A stretch of DNA of 64,000 nucleotides from an uncultured bacterium (GCA_947428835.1 CANENE010000009.1:28229-92228), one strand, 5' to 3'; counted from the first letter of the stretch, positions 43,614 through 53,438 are shown. Made by a program: numbers and translations. Notes: generated by a model not told the origin, from the sequence alone.

Positions 43614-43644
43614 AAAGCCCCGATATTAAAATCGGGGCTTTTTT
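43614..43644. terminator. Bidirectional terminator between hppA and ribBA
   Basis: AAAGCCCCGAT and ATCGGGGCTTT make an 11-bp perfect stem with a 6-nt loop, flanked by A and T runs, ending both convergent transcripts. Confidence 0.92.
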
Positions 43645-43648
43645 AAAA

Positions 43649-44866
43649 CTAATTTTTTATTAAGTGGTGCATTTTTTCAATTTTGGTTTCAATGTATTTT
43701 TTATTGTAATCATTAATAATTGGTTCAATTGGCACCCTTTCAACTACTTCAAGACCATAACCCGTCAACCCCTTTATTTTGGTCGGGTTATTTGTTAGAA
43801 GTTTGAATTTTGAATAATTAAGCCTTTTTAATATCTGAGCGCCTATTCCATAATCTCTTAAATCAGGTTTAAAGCCCAATGATACATTTGCTTCAACAGT
43901 ATCTTCGCCGCGTTCTTGAAGGCTGTAGGCTTTGATTTTATTAATAAGACCTATTCCTCTTCCTTCGTGGCCTCTCATATAGATAAGTGCGCCTTTTCCA
44001 TATTCATTTATCATTCTAAGAGCACTTTGAAGCTGATAGTTACAATCGCATCTTAAGCTGTGAAAAACATCTCCTGTAAGGCATTCGCTGTGTACTCTAA
44101 CTAATGGTGTTTTATCAGAACCATCTTCTTTAACCAAAGCAACATATTCCATATTATTCAATGTATTTCTATAGCCAACTACCGTAAAATGCCCAAACTG
44201 TGTTGGCAAATTTGCTCTTGCTTCTTCAACTACAAACATTTCCTGTTTAATTCTATATTTTACAAGGTCTGCTACAGTTATTACTTTTATATCATTTTTT
44301 TGTGCAAAATCTAAAATATAGTCTCTTCTTGCCATATGGCCATCATCTTTCATAATTTCACACATAGCACCTGCCAGTGGCAAATTCATTCCCTGCATAT
44401 TAGATATTTTTGCTAAATCTACAACAGCTTCTGTGTGGCCAATTCTTTCGAGCACTCCCCCTAATCTGCTCACACAAGGAAAAAGGTGCCCCGGGCGCAC
44501 AAGATCAGATGGTTTTGAAGAATTATCCACAAGAACTTCTATTGTTTTTGCTCTATCAAATGCCGATATTCCTGTTGTGACTCCAAATTTATTATCTGCA
44601 TCTATTGAAACCGTAAAAGCTGTTTTCATTGATTCGGTGTTATCTTTAACCATCTGTTCAAGTTCCATTTTAGCTGCAATAGTCTTATCTATTGCAACAC
44701 AAATGAGACCTCGCGCCATATTTGCCATAAAATTTATATTTTGAGGAGTTGCAAATTTAGCGTTACATATCATATCGCCTTCGTTTTCTCTGTCTTCATC
44801 ATCAACAACGATTATGATTTTGCCTGTTTTATAATCCTTAAGAGCCTCTTCTATTGTGCTAAACAT
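43649..44866 (-). CDS. ribBA: Bifunctional DHBP synthase / GTP cyclohydrolase II
   Basis: A 405-residue fusion that supplies both precursors of riboflavin: 3,4-dihydroxy-2-butanone-4-phosphate (N-terminal RibB, about residues 1-200, with [15 protein letters not shown] and RPGHLFPC) and the pyrimidine from GTP (C-terminal RibA, with zinc ligands in [20 protein letters not shown] and [10 protein letters not shown]). Both domains look complete. AAAGGAG precedes the ATG at 44866. It follows ribE with a 12-bp gap, forming a short rib operon without ribD or ribH. Confidence 0.96.
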   Translation of the reverse strand: MFSTIEEALKDYKTGKIIIVVDDEDRENEGDMICNAKFATPQNINFMANMARGLICVAIDKTIAAKMELEQMVKDNTESMKTAFTVSIDADNKFGVTTGISAFDRAKTIEVLVDNSSKPSDLVRPGHLFPCVSRLGGVLERIGHTEAVVDLAKISNMQGMNLPLAGAMCEIMKDDGHMARRDYILDFAQKNDIKVITVADLVKYRIKQEMFVVEEARANLPTQFGHFTVVGYRNTLNNMEYVALVKEDGSDKTPLVRVHSECLTGDVFHSLRCDCNYQLQSALRMINEYGKGALIYMRGHEGRGIGLINKIKAYSLQERGEDTVEANVSLGFKPDLRDYGIGAQILKRLNYSKFKLLTNNPTKIKGLTGYGLEVVERVPIEPIINDYNKKYIETKIEKMHHLIKN

Positions 44867-44878
44867 TACCTTTCTCCT

Positions 44879-45496
44879 TTAAAAGCCATTTTGTTTTAAA
44901 AATTCCATTGTAATTTTAGAATTTTCATTATTTGATGTGAATTTTTTAATATATTTTGCAATTATGTCATATTCAATATTAACTTTATCTGAAATTTTTA
45001 TATCCACAAGATTTGTATTTTGAATGGTTAATGGTATCAAAGATACTTCAAAATAATCTTTTTGAACATTGCAAACGGTTAAACTTACTCCATTTATTGC
45101 AATTGAGCCTTTTTCAACGATTAAATCAGTATTGCAGCAAAACCCTACTCTTTTGGCAATTCCTTCATCACAAATAGAAACAACATCTGCAATATTATCG
45201 ATATGACCCGTTACAATGTGACCATCCAGTCTGTCCGTTAATTTCATTGCACGCTCAATATTAATTAAAGAGCCTTTTTTAAGGTCTTTTAGATTTGTTT
45301 TTGAAAGAGTCTCTTTCATAATATCTAGCGCATAAGCCGAATTTTTAATATTAGAAATAGTAAGACATGCGCCATTGACTGCTACAGAATCCCCGATTTT
45401 AGTATCAAAATCCCCATCGAAAGTAATTTTTGCACCATTTGAGGTCAAAATAAAATCTTCAACTTGAACAACTTTTTCAACTAAACCTGTAAACAT
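44879..45496 (-). CDS. ribE: Riboflavin synthase, alpha chain
   Basis: A 205-residue enzyme that dismutates 6,7-dimethyl-8-ribityllumazine to riboflavin. It has the family's two lumazine-binding barrels: MFTGLVEKVVQ with SVAVNGACLTI, then the second with MKLTDRLDGHIVTGHID and GSIAINGVSLTV. Length is standard. No ribosome binding site precedes the ATG, and no FMN riboswitch was recognised in the 119-bp gap shared with divergent glnA. Confidence 0.95.
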   Translation of the reverse strand: MFTGLVEKVVQVEDFILTSNGAKITFDGDFDTKIGDSVAVNGACLTISNIKNSAYALDIMKETLSKTNLKDLKKGSLINIERAMKLTDRLDGHIVTGHIDNIADVVSICDEGIAKRVGFCCNTDLIVEKGSIAINGVSLTVCNVQKDYFEVSLIPLTIQNTNLVDIKISDKVNIEYDIIAKYIKKFTSNNENSKITMEFLKQNGF

Positions 45497-45615
45497 AATA
45501 TAAAGATAACATAAAGATTATTAAAGAGCATATTAAGTTTGTATTAAAAAACTTCCAAATTTCGATTTTTTCATATAGTATTATTTAATAAATTTAATAG
45601 TTTTAAGGAGGAAGT

Positions 45616-46956
45616 ATGACAGATACCGAAGCGAAGAAAAAGAGAATTGCAAAATTGTGCGAAGAAAACAATGTTTGCTATGTAAGATTACAGTTTTGCG
45701 ACATAAACGGTTCTATGAAGAATTTGTGTCTACCTGTAAGCCAGTTGAATAAAATTTTGAGCAATGCAATTATGCTGGATGGTTCTTCTATCAAAGGTTT
45801 TAGAAGCATTGAAACATCTGATATGTACTTCTATCCTGACCTTGACACATTTACAATTCTTCCCTGGGCAAATAGAGACGGTGAAAATGTAGCAAGAATC
45901 ATCTGTGATATCCATAATGCAGACGGGACTCCATTTGAAGGCTGCCCCAGATGCAACTTAAAAAGAATGCTTGCCCGTGCTGAAAAACTTGGATATAAAA
46001 TGAATGTTGGCCCTGAAGCTGAATTTTTCCTGTTTGAACTTGATGAAAACGGCCACGCTACGACTATTCCCCATGATGATGCCGGATACTATGATGCAGC
46101 GCCAACTGACCTTGGCGAAGATATTAGACGCGAAATTGTAAGAAATCTCGAAGCGATGGATTTTGAAATCGAAGCAAGCCACCACGAAGTAAGCGAAGGA
46201 CAACACGAAATCGATTTTAAATATGCGGACGCTTTAGCTGCTGCAGATAATATCATGACATTTAAATATGCGGTAAAAAGTATCGCAAATGAATATGGAG
46301 TACACGCAACATTTATGCCGAAACCAATTTACGGCATCAATGGTTCAGGCATGCACTGTAATATTTCATTATTCAAAGATGGCGAAAATGTATTCTATTC
46401 TCCTACAGATGATTACCAACTATCTAAAGAAGCTTTGTATTCAATCGGCGGTGTCTTAAAACACGTTAAATCTTTTACAGCCGTTACAAATCCTATCGTA
46501 AACAGCTATAAAAGAATAGTTCCCGGGTTTGAAGCACCTGTTTATCTTGCCTGGAGCCTTGCAAACCGCTCGGCCTTAATAAGAGTTCCCGCCAAACGCG
46601 GCATTGCAACAAGAATAGAACTTCGTTCACCTGATCCGAGCTGCAATCCTTATCTTGCACTTGCAGCTATTTTAGGCGCTATTTTAGATGGTATTGAAAA
46701 TAAAATTGAACCCCCTAAACAGGTTGAAGAAAATATCTATGAAATGACACCGAAAGAACTTAAAGCGGCAGGAATAGATTCACTCCCCGGAACCCTTTTA
46801 GAAGCCGTTTATCATATGAAAAAAGATGAAATCGTAAAAGATTCTTTAGGTGAACATATCTTGAATGAATTTGTGACAGCCAAGAAGATTGAATGGGACA
46901 GATACAGAACCTATGTAAGCCAATGGGAAATTGATGCTTATTTAAATTCTTATTAG
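45616..46956 (+). CDS. glnA: Glutamine synthetase, type I
   Basis: A 446-residue ATP-dependent enzyme that condenses glutamate and ammonia, the main entry of ammonium. Signatures are VGPEAEFFLFELDENG, NGSGMHCNISLFKDGENVF and the ATP region RGIATRIELRSPDPSCNPYL. The short length and lack of a recognisable adenylylation tyrosine segment suggest the GSI-alpha subtype seen in Gram-positives and related phyla. AAGGAGGAAGT gives a very strong start at 45616. No P-II or ammonium transporter gene is adjacent. Its stop overlaps that of the convergent WG-repeat gene by 4 bp. Confidence 0.96.
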   Translation: MTDTEAKKKRIAKLCEENNVCYVRLQFCDINGSMKNLCLPVSQLNKILSNAIMLDGSSIKGFRSIETSDMYFYPDLDTFTILPWANRDGENVARIICDIHNADGTPFEGCPRCNLKRMLARAEKLGYKMNVGPEAEFFLFELDENGHATTIPHDDAGYYDAAPTDLGEDIRREIVRNLEAMDFEIEASHHEVSEGQHEIDFKYADALAAADNIMTFKYAVKSIANEYGVHATFMPKPIYGINGSGMHCNISLFKDGENVFYSPTDDYQLSKEALYSIGGVLKHVKSFTAVTNPIVNSYKRIVPGFEAPVYLAWSLANRSALIRVPAKRGIATRIELRSPDPSCNPYLALAAILGAILDGIENKIEPPKQVEENIYEMTPKELKAAGIDSLPGTLLEAVYHMKKDEIVKDSLGEHILNEFVTAKKIEWDRYRTYVSQWEIDAYLNSY

Positions 46957-47834
46957 TCTTGTTTTTCAAGCTGTTTTTTCAAATTAGCCTTCACATCGGA
47001 CAATGGTCCGTTGTTGGGGGCTTTTAAATTATTAATATAATTTTTTCCATACACAAAAGGAAACTTAACAAGCCAGCTTGATTTCATCAAAATAGAGGCA
47101 GTATCTGCGCCGTGTTCAAGTACAAGTTCATCTATTGTTTTTTCATAAGATGGCGAAATTGAAGAAAAAAGCTTAATAAAATAATCGCTAAAACTTACAA
47201 TTCCATATCCTGTTGAAGCAATGGGATTTTGTATGATAGTTGTAACTTTTAACCCTGCGCTTTCAGGACTTTGTGCAATTTCTTTAGGAAAAGACAAGGT
47301 TTCGCCTTTTAAAGTTTCAATTTCAACCCATTGCCCTTCATAAGACATTCTTAGAATATTGGCTTTTGGCATATAGATGTCATCTGCAACAGGCGCCATT
47401 AAAATATCGCCTTCATAGCTTATAAGGCCGTATTTATAATTCTTTTGAACAAGAAACATTCTTCCGTATAAAAGCGAAATTGAAGAATATTCAAGACCTG
47501 CAATTAAATTTGCTTTTTCATCATAAAGACAATATTTGCCTTTTTTGCCAAGCTTTGCAAATCTGTTTGCAAGTCTTTCGGCATTTGTAAAAGTGGGTTC
47601 TACAAGAATTGTTCCGTCATTTGAAATAATTCCGTATTTGCTTTTTTTCATAAAAAGAAAAGACTCATCACCCAAACGAATAAGCTTTGAATAGACGGGT
47701 TTTGTAATTTTTTCTTGTGTGTCTAAATCAACCAGCCCGAATTTTTTATTTTCGGTGTATGTTCCAATCATTGCATTTGCCGCGCAGTTAAATAAAATTA
47801 ATGATAAAATTAATGATAAAACAATTCTTCTCAT
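46953..47834 (-). CDS. Exported WG-repeat protein
   Basis: A 293-residue protein with a signal peptide (MRRIVLSLILSLILFNCAANA) and WG-type beta repeats of about 45 residues, each with a K-x-G-L/I core: NKKFGLVDLDTQEKITKPVY, KSKYGIISNDGTILVEPTF, NYKYGLISYEGDILMAP. WG repeats form small beta-propeller-like structures with unknown binding roles. The C-terminal 90 residues are not repetitive. The start at 47834 is chosen for the signal peptide; an ATG at 47858 would add 8 residues. It is divergent from the AsmA-like gene with only 68 bp between starts. Confidence 0.82.
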   Translation of the reverse strand: MRRIVLSLILSLILFNCAANAMIGTYTENKKFGLVDLDTQEKITKPVYSKLIRLGDESFLFMKKSKYGIISNDGTILVEPTFTNAERLANRFAKLGKKGKYCLYDEKANLIAGLEYSSISLLYGRMFLVQKNYKYGLISYEGDILMAPVADDIYMPKANILRMSYEGQWVEIETLKGETLSFPKEIAQSPESAGLKVTTIIQNPIASTGYGIVSFSDYFIKLFSSISPSYEKTIDELVLEHGADTASILMKSSWLVKFPFVYGKNYINNLKAPNNGPLSDVKANLKKQLEKQD

Positions 47835-47887
47835 ACAAAATATAATAACATAAAACAAATAAGTGAATACTAAGATTTTTCTTGTGG

Positions 47888-47893
47888 TATAAT
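47888..47893 (+). promoter_or_regulatory. Extended -10 element next to the AsmA-like start codon
   Basis: TGGTATAAT ends 9 bp before the ATG at 47903, with no ribosome binding site in between, so transcription would begin within a few bases of the start codon. It suggests leaderless translation. Confidence 0.5.
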
Positions 47894-47902
47894 TTTATCG
47901 CT

Positions 47903-50641
47903 ATGACAAAGAAAAAAATTATAATTTTAGCTTCATCAATTACCATTGCAATTTTACTTATTATTGGGCTTATTTTATCATTTTGGCTTGCAGCAGTACC
48001 CAATATAGTTAAAAACAGTAAAGCCCAGAATTTTATAAAAAACGAAGTAAAAAAATCACTTAATATGGATTTAATCATTAAAAATCCTAATTTAAAAACA
48101 TTTGTCCGCCCGAAAATAAATTTTGAAATAGAAAATTTGATTTTAACCAAAGATAATGAAACAATAGTTGAATTAAAAGACTTTGAAACTTCTGTTTCTT
48201 TTGGAAAAATTTTAAAAAAACAAATTAAACTGAACAGGTTATTTGCAAAAAAATTAACTCTAAAAGCAGACAAATTGCTTGAAGCACTTCCTAAAGAGCA
48301 AGAGCAAAATGCGCAATTTGATTATAAAATAGATTTTTATAAGGCAAGTATCGGCTTAAAATATTTAAATATCAGTTATTTTCAAAACAAAAATCTGCTT
48401 GAGATTTTAGCTAATGATATTTTTATAAACGAAAGAGAAAGTCATAAAACTTTGGATTTTGAAAGCATAATCAAAGTTAAAAATGAAAACAAAGACTATA
48501 TAACAGTCAAAGCAGATGCCAAAGATAAAATTAAAGTCTTTGATGATAAAATAACAGTAGAAGATTTTGATATTCTTGTTAACAATTCAAAAATTAAAAT
48601 TGCAGCTTCCTGTGATATAAAAAATATCAAAATCAATGCAAAATCTGATAAATTCTATTTAAAAGATGTATTTGATATTATAAATTCTAATTTTATTATT
48701 CCGGATGGAAGAATTTTACTTGCACCATTAATAAAACCTAATGGCAATGTTGCTTTTGATGTTAATAGTATAAATAACGAACTTGATGGCATAATCAATC
48801 TAAATAACACAAAAGCAAGTCTAAAAGACCTTACAAATATACCTTTAAATATAAATAAAGGTAAAATTATCATCTCCAAAGATAAAATAGATTTTATAGG
48901 TTTAGAAGGTTTTTGGGGCAAAAACAAGAAAAACGGTATCAAAATATATGGCGACATCAAAGATTACTATAAGTCATTTGATTCAAATTTAACCATAGAT
49001 ACTGTTATCACAAATGAATTTTTCCATAATTACCTTCAAAAATTGATTAATGTAAAGCTCTTTGTTTCAAAACCATCAGGCACAAGAATTTTATACAAAG
49101 CAAAAAATGGCATAATGGATGTAACCTGGCTTGCAAAAATAAGTAAGGGCGTTAATTTTGGAATTGATGAAAATAAATCAGCCCTTTCGGACTACGATAG
49201 GGCAGTCAAAGGCGATTTTCATATTGAAGGCGACAAAATTGAAATCAGAAACATTAATTATTATATAGCTTCTTCAATCGAAAAAGGAATGCATATAAAG
49301 CCAATTATAGTTATAAGCGGGCTTACTGATTTTCAAGGCAAATTATATAAAGCAGGTTTTTCTTTTGGAAGAGAAATGCCAAGCGAATTCTTGAATATTT
49401 TCGTAGGGTCAAACACATTTAAAAAAGGTACTATCAAAGGCGACTTGCATTTTGAATTTAAAGACGATGTTCCTTATTTGGATTCAAATATGGAACTAAA
49501 AGATACATTTATCCCATCTCAAAGATTAAAAATATCTTCTGCCTCTATTCATACAACCCAAAATAATATTCATCTAAACAGCACAGGCAGATTTAAAAAA
49601 GCAAATTATAAATTCGATGGCGATATCAAAAATGGTCTTATTGCGCCATATATAATCAAAAATCTAAAACTTGAAGTGGATGAAATCGATGTTGAAAGGT
49701 TTTTGGCATCTATGAATAATCAGCAAGTACAAACACAAGCTAAAGATGATGATGCCGATGATGATACCGATGACTTTATGTTTGACACAAATCTATTGAG
49801 AATAGAAGATTGTGATTTTATCCTGCATAAAGGGCACTATAAAGAAATCGAATTTGGAAATTTAAAAGCAGATTTAACTCTTGATGACAAAGGGATTTTG
49901 AATATTAAATCAAACAGATTTGATTTTGCAAAAGGAATTTCAGGGCTTAAAGTTGTCTGCGACCTAAAAAATCTAAAATATAACGTTATTCTTGGAGCAA
50001 AAGATATTGATTCAAATCTTATGGCAAAGGTTCTTTTTAACTTAGATAAAGAAATAACAGGTCTGGCATCAGGAATTATTAATCTAAATACCGATAGCTC
50101 CATGAAATTAAACGGAGAACTTAAGTTTACCGTAAATGACGGTACTATAGGTAAAATCGGGCTTGTTGAATATGTTTTAAAAATTGCATCATTATTTAGA
50201 AACCCGATTGTAATGGTGAACCCTACAACAATTATGGATATTGTTTCAATTCCCGAAGGGAAGTTCGATAAAATCAAAGGAACAATCGTAATTAAAGAAA
50301 ATGTTGTGCATAATATCTTTATCCAATCATACTCTGATACCTTATCCGCTCTTATCAGAGGACGTTTCGATATGGAAAGACACGATGCATCTTTAAGAAT
50401 ATATACAAGATTTTCAACAGATAAAAAATCTATGTTCGGGTTTTTGAGAAATATATCCCTTAATGCTCTTGCAAATAAGGTTCAGATGAACAACAGAAAC
50501 GATGCTAATTATTATGCATCAGAACTTGTAGATTTACCTGCAATTAATCTGCCGGACGAAAGAACGCAGGTCTTTTTAACAAGAGTTGAAGGCGATGTTG
50601 AAAATAATAATTTCTTATCAAGCTTAAGAAAAATTAAATAG
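47903..50641 (+). CDS. AsmA-like / DUF3971-type envelope protein
   Basis: A 912-residue protein with one N-terminal transmembrane helix (about residues 5-30: IIILASSITIAILLIIGLIL) and a long beta-rich periplasmic region. Features of the AsmA/TamB group are the N-terminal LNMDLIIKNPNLKTFVRPKI segment and the C-terminal region with LNGELKFTVNDGTIGKIGLV, PEGKFDKIKGTIVI and a FDMERHDASLRIYTRF ending. Such proteins form bridge-like grooves proposed to carry phospholipids to the outer membrane. An Asp-rich linker (DDDADDDTDDFM) lies at about 615-630. The start at 47903 is chosen over 47882 for the lysine-rich beginning of the membrane helix. It overlaps the convergent next gene by 8 bp. Confidence 0.8.
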   Translation: MTKKKIIILASSITIAILLIIGLILSFWLAAVPNIVKNSKAQNFIKNEVKKSLNMDLIIKNPNLKTFVRPKINFEIENLILTKDNETIVELKDFETSVSFGKILKKQIKLNRLFAKKLTLKADKLLEALPKEQEQNAQFDYKIDFYKASIGLKYLNISYFQNKNLLEILANDIFINERESHKTLDFESIIKVKNENKDYITVKADAKDKIKVFDDKITVEDFDILVNNSKIKIAASCDIKNIKINAKSDKFYLKDVFDIINSNFIIPDGRILLAPLIKPNGNVAFDVNSINNELDGIINLNNTKASLKDLTNIPLNINKGKIIISKDKIDFIGLEGFWGKNKKNGIKIYGDIKDYYKSFDSNLTIDTVITNEFFHNYLQKLINVKLFVSKPSGTRILYKAKNGIMDVTWLAKISKGVNFGIDENKSALSDYDRAVKGDFHIEGDKIEIRNINYYIASSIEKGMHIKPIIVISGLTDFQGKLYKAGFSFGREMPSEFLNIFVGSNTFKKGTIKGDLHFEFKDDVPYLDSNMELKDTFIPSQRLKISSASIHTTQNNIHLNSTGRFKKANYKFDGDIKNGLIAPYIIKNLKLEVDEIDVERFLASMNNQQVQTQAKDDDADDDTDDFMFDTNLLRIEDCDFILHKGHYKEIEFGNLKADLTLDDKGILNIKSNRFDFAKGISGLKVVCDLKNLKYNVILGAKDIDSNLMAKVLFNLDKEITGLASGIINLNTDSSMKLNGELKFTVNDGTIGKIGLVEYVLKIASLFRNPIVMVNPTTIMDIVSIPEGKFDKIKGTIVIKENVVHNIFIQSYSDTLSALIRGRFDMERHDASLRIYTRFSTDKKSMFGFLRNISLNALANKVQMNNRNDANYYASELVDLPAINLPDERTQVFLTRVEGDVENNNFLSSLRKIK

Positions 50642-51575
50642 TTTCAAAATCATCATCTATTTTTATAATTGTTTTGATTATAATGTGGGCAATTAAAAGC
50701 ACATTTGGGGTTATAAAATCGCTTGAAATAATGCTAAAATTTTGAGCTTTTTCACCCTTGTTTTCGGTTTTTATTTCCTTAAATTCAGCAAGAATTTTAA
50801 TTGAAGCATCAAGAGCGGATTGCTTTAAAACAGAATAAAATTTTTCTTTTGGAAAATCTTTGTTTGAATAAATATCAACCAAAACACCCGATGTCGCATC
50901 ATTTAAAACAATAAGCATATTAGAAAAATTTTTCGTTTCAAAAAGAATACTTAAATCGGAGTCATCAATTTCTTTTTGAGCTTCGCTTGAAAGTCCACTA
51001 AATTCAAGCTTTTTTTCAAAAACAGGAACAGATAAAGGAATATATAAAAGCAAAAACTCCTTTAAAGAGTTGTTATTAGGGTCTTTTGAAATGACCTGAA
51101 TAGCGTTTAAGAAACTAAGTATTTCTTTAAGGTCACCTACATCTTTTATTCCTGATTTAAGTGATGTTGAAATGGTTTCTAATACCTTTAAAATTGCTTC
51201 TTTTGAATTTGTATTTAAAAATTCGCCCAATGCCTTTGTGCTGATTAAATTTTCCACAAGAAGCTTGATAAATTGGCTATCCGGGTTTTTAAGCTCCCCT
51301 ATAAATTTATCCATCGAATTTGGAAGATTCAGCATATTTTGAAGATATTTCAAAACAGTTTCATATTCCATCTTTGGTATTTCAACACTCAGCATTGAAT
51401 AGTCTAAAATAGGGACATTTTGAGCATTTTGAAAGGCGGGAAGATTTTGTCCCTGAGCTTGAATTTGAGAGGTATTTGGCATATTTGCAATATCTTGAAA
51501 ACCCTTAACCAGCCCTGCTTGAGTATTAGTTTGACTTGCGTTAAATCTTATTGAATTAAAATTAAAATTATCCAT
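50634..51575 (-). CDS. Hypothetical protein (313 aa)
   Basis: A 313-residue soluble protein with a Gln/Asn-rich disordered N-terminus (about 1-55) and a mostly helical body of Leu/Lys/Glu segments. A beta-rich segment at about 220-255 (ILFETKNFSNMLIVLNDATS) may be a small separate domain. No signal peptide, membrane helix or recognised family. GGGG lies upstream of the ATG at 51575. It overlaps the end of the AsmA-like gene, convergently, by 8 bp. Confidence 0.7.
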   Translation of the reverse strand: MDNFNFNSIRFNASQTNTQAGLVKGFQDIANMPNTSQIQAQGQNLPAFQNAQNVPILDYSMLSVEIPKMEYETVLKYLQNMLNLPNSMDKFIGELKNPDSQFIKLLVENLISTKALGEFLNTNSKEAILKVLETISTSLKSGIKDVGDLKEILSFLNAIQVISKDPNNNSLKEFLLLYIPLSVPVFEKKLEFSGLSSEAQKEIDDSDLSILFETKNFSNMLIVLNDATSGVLVDIYSNKDFPKEKFYSVLKQSALDASIKILAEFKEIKTENKGEKAQNFSIISSDFITPNVLLIAHIIIKTIIKIDDDFETI

Positions 51576-51814
51576 AAAGCCCCAATATAAATTGTAAACT
51601 TTCTTTAAGAAACAAAAATCCTTTGTATGTGGGATGAAAAAAAGTAGTTTCGGGTATAAACTATAAATACTTATAATTCATTTGCAAATTCACCGGTTTA
51701 TAGTACAATATTATTGTTGAGATTATTATTTCAACAACTAGGAAATATAATAATATTTTTAATGGGGAAATGGGGGTTTTGATTAACTCCCTTTTTTTAT
51801 GCGTTTATATTTGC

Positions 51815-51853
51815 GTCATTGCGAGAGGCAAATTTTTTGCCTCGTAGCAATCC
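51815..51853. repeat. REP-like palindromic repeat, copy 3
   Basis: GTCATTGCGAGAGGCAAA, loop, TTTGCCTC, GTAGCAATCC. It matches copy 1 (5784-5822) closely, including the inner hairpin. Confidence 0.75.
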
Positions 51854-51923
51854 AGTTCCAAAGTGTTTAACTGTTTGCTTTAATTTTTATAGTTCTTTAT
51901 TGTTTTTGCGTTAGCTACTTTTG

Positions 51924-52007
51924 GCACACTAAATTCGCTTACTCACTACGGGCAACTCGGCTAAAGCCTCAGACAATCCCTACGTGAGATAAGCTTATTA
52001 AGTGTGC
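51924..52007. repeat. MITE-like imperfect inverted repeat
   Basis: GCACACTAAATTCGCTTACT with CAC at the left end, and on the opposite strand GCACACTTAATAAGCTTATC with TCAC at the right end, give arms of about 24 bp around a 36-bp centre. The element has no coding capacity. It is either a small mobile-element remnant or a structured RNA. Confidence 0.45.
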
Positions 52008-52085
52008 GTGATTTTCTAATTTGCCAAAGTGAACTTGTTTGCGTATCTGAGGTGTTAGTGAGTTATAATAGATTTGTATGCATAA

Positions 52086-52118
52086 CAAAAAGCCGCCTTT
52101 TGGATTTGGCGGCTTTTG
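52086..52118 (-). terminator. Terminator of the sugar nucleotidyltransferase gene
   Basis: GCCGCC (52092-52097) and GGCGGC (52108-52113) form the stem, with a T-run on the minus-strand side. It lies 18 bp past the stop codon. Confidence 0.85.
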
Positions 52119-52135
52119 CAAAAAAATTGTTATAT

Positions 52136-53350
52136 TTACGCACTTAAATCTAGGTTATTTGAAGCCACAAATGTGCCGTCAACCTGAGAAAGCTTTGTTC
52201 TGATTCCAGTAAGTTCATTGATTTTATTAGTAAGATTTTCTGCAGTACCAAATCTTTCTACTGCTTCAGAACTTGCAAGTAACGATGTGCCATCATATAT
52301 TTTTGCAGCTGTACGTTTAATATCTTCTTGCATGTCATCAGGAAGACAAGTAAGAAAATGACCTTTTTTGAATTCGTCTATAGTTCTATATAATGCTTCG
52401 GGTTCCCCTGCGTCTTCCCAAGTATCAACAATTTTAACATCACATTTAGCATCGCCATATTTACTTTGCACTAATTCGCAAGCTTTAGCAAAATCATATA
52501 TTTCTTTTTTGTCTTTATTGCCGTCTTTGTCGACTTTTGCAAGGAATGTTTTGTCATTTTCTAATTCGTCCAACAGCCATTCCATAGCTTCTGCTTTAAG
52601 TATAAACATGCCAGTATTTGCAATACATTTACCAGCAGGTGTTTCATATTCACGAGCTTTTTCTATTGTTTTTGGTTTTTCTACGAAACCACCAAGCTGC
52701 ATAATATCATCATCGCCAGATGGTGAAACTTTTAAAACACCGAATTTATTTACAACTTCGTCGGGTTCTCTTTCTACGCCGATTAACCCCATTTGCTTAC
52801 TAGGATTATTTATTATATCTTGCGCAAAATGTAATAATTCAAAAGGATTATTTTTCGGAGCATCAAATAAATTGTCCCCACACATAACTATAACATTTTT
52901 TTGAGGTTTGCCTTCGTTTCTTAAATCTTGGGCAACTTTAACAACCTCAGCAAAAGAACCACGTGCAACTTCTGCATTTACTCGCGTTAATCCGCGTTCA
53001 TCAATTAACGGAGAAGCCATAGCCATAGGTAAATCCAACATATGAAGGTTTTTGCCGGATTTTAATTGCATTATTGCAAAACTAATTTTATTAACTTCAT
53101 CGCCTTGCTTATGTGCAAGATTCATAAATCTTGAACCTGAACCAGCACCAAGCACAAATGTATTGGTATTGTGTATAATATCCTCAAACTCTTTACCGTA
53201 TTGGGCAGCAATTTTTTGTGCAGTTGAATTGAATGGTTTTATTGCTTCATTATCAACATAATCTCCGTGGTTTTTTGTTGAAGTAGTCACATATACACCT
53301 TTGAATGACGGAGAAGCTGCTGAAATAGAGGTAATTGCATTTAATTTCAT
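52136..53350 (-). CDS. Sugar-phosphate nucleotidyltransferase
   Basis: A 404-residue nucleotidyltransferase that activates a sugar-1-phosphate to an NDP-sugar. The NTP-binding loop is VLGAGSGSRF (about residue 66), the metal site VIVMCGDNLFD, then NKFGVLKV, GFVEKPKTIEKA and ANTGMFIL in the family order. The N-terminal 50 residues (AASPSFKGVYVTTSTKN) and the C-terminal 80 residues are unusual extensions. The nucleotide and sugar are unknown; glucose-1-phosphate adenylyl- and mannose-1-phosphate guanylyltransferases are both similar by motif. AGGA lies before the ATG at 53350. Confidence 0.8.
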   Translation of the reverse strand: MKLNAITSISAASPSFKGVYVTTSTKNHGDYVDNEAIKPFNSTAQKIAAQYGKEFEDIIHNTNTFVLGAGSGSRFMNLAHKQGDEVNKISFAIMQLKSGKNLHMLDLPMAMASPLIDERGLTRVNAEVARGSFAEVVKVAQDLRNEGKPQKNVIVMCGDNLFDAPKNNPFELLHFAQDIINNPSKQMGLIGVEREPDEVVNKFGVLKVSPSGDDDIMQLGGFVEKPKTIEKAREYETPAGKCIANTGMFILKAEAMEWLLDELENDKTFLAKVDKDGNKDKKEIYDFAKACELVQSKYGDAKCDVKIVDTWEDAGEPEALYRTIDEFKKGHFLTCLPDDMQEDIKRTAAKIYDGTSLLASSEAVERFGTAENLTNKINELTGIRTKLSQVDGTFVASNNLDLSA

Positions 53351-53418
53351 AGTCCTGCTCTTTCTAGTTAACTAACAACACTTATTATTTTGGCTTAAAT
53401 CTTATTCCTACAACGTTC

Positions 53419-53438
53419 GGGCAAAAATATTTTTGCCC
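53419..53438 (-). terminator. Hairpin downstream of aroF
   Basis: GGGCAAAAAT and ATTTTTGCCC form a perfect 20-bp palindrome 26 bp past the aroF stop. T-runs lie only inside the stem, so termination strength is uncertain. Confidence 0.5.

Larger units (their letters stand above)
51576..52135. other. 560-bp intergenic region with repeats and no gene
   Basis: Holds a GGGGAAATGGGGG stretch near 51762, the REP-like copy 3 (51815-51853), an imperfect 84-bp palindrome (51924-52007), a short repeat TGAACTTG..TCTGAGG.GTTAG (52029-52060) also present near 56038, and a terminator. No open frame, tRNA or riboswitch was recognised. Confidence 0.6.

Noticed and set aside
45497..45615. FMN riboswitch upstream of ribE
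   Set aside because: The 119-bp gap shared with glnA contains no recognisable RFN-element sequences.
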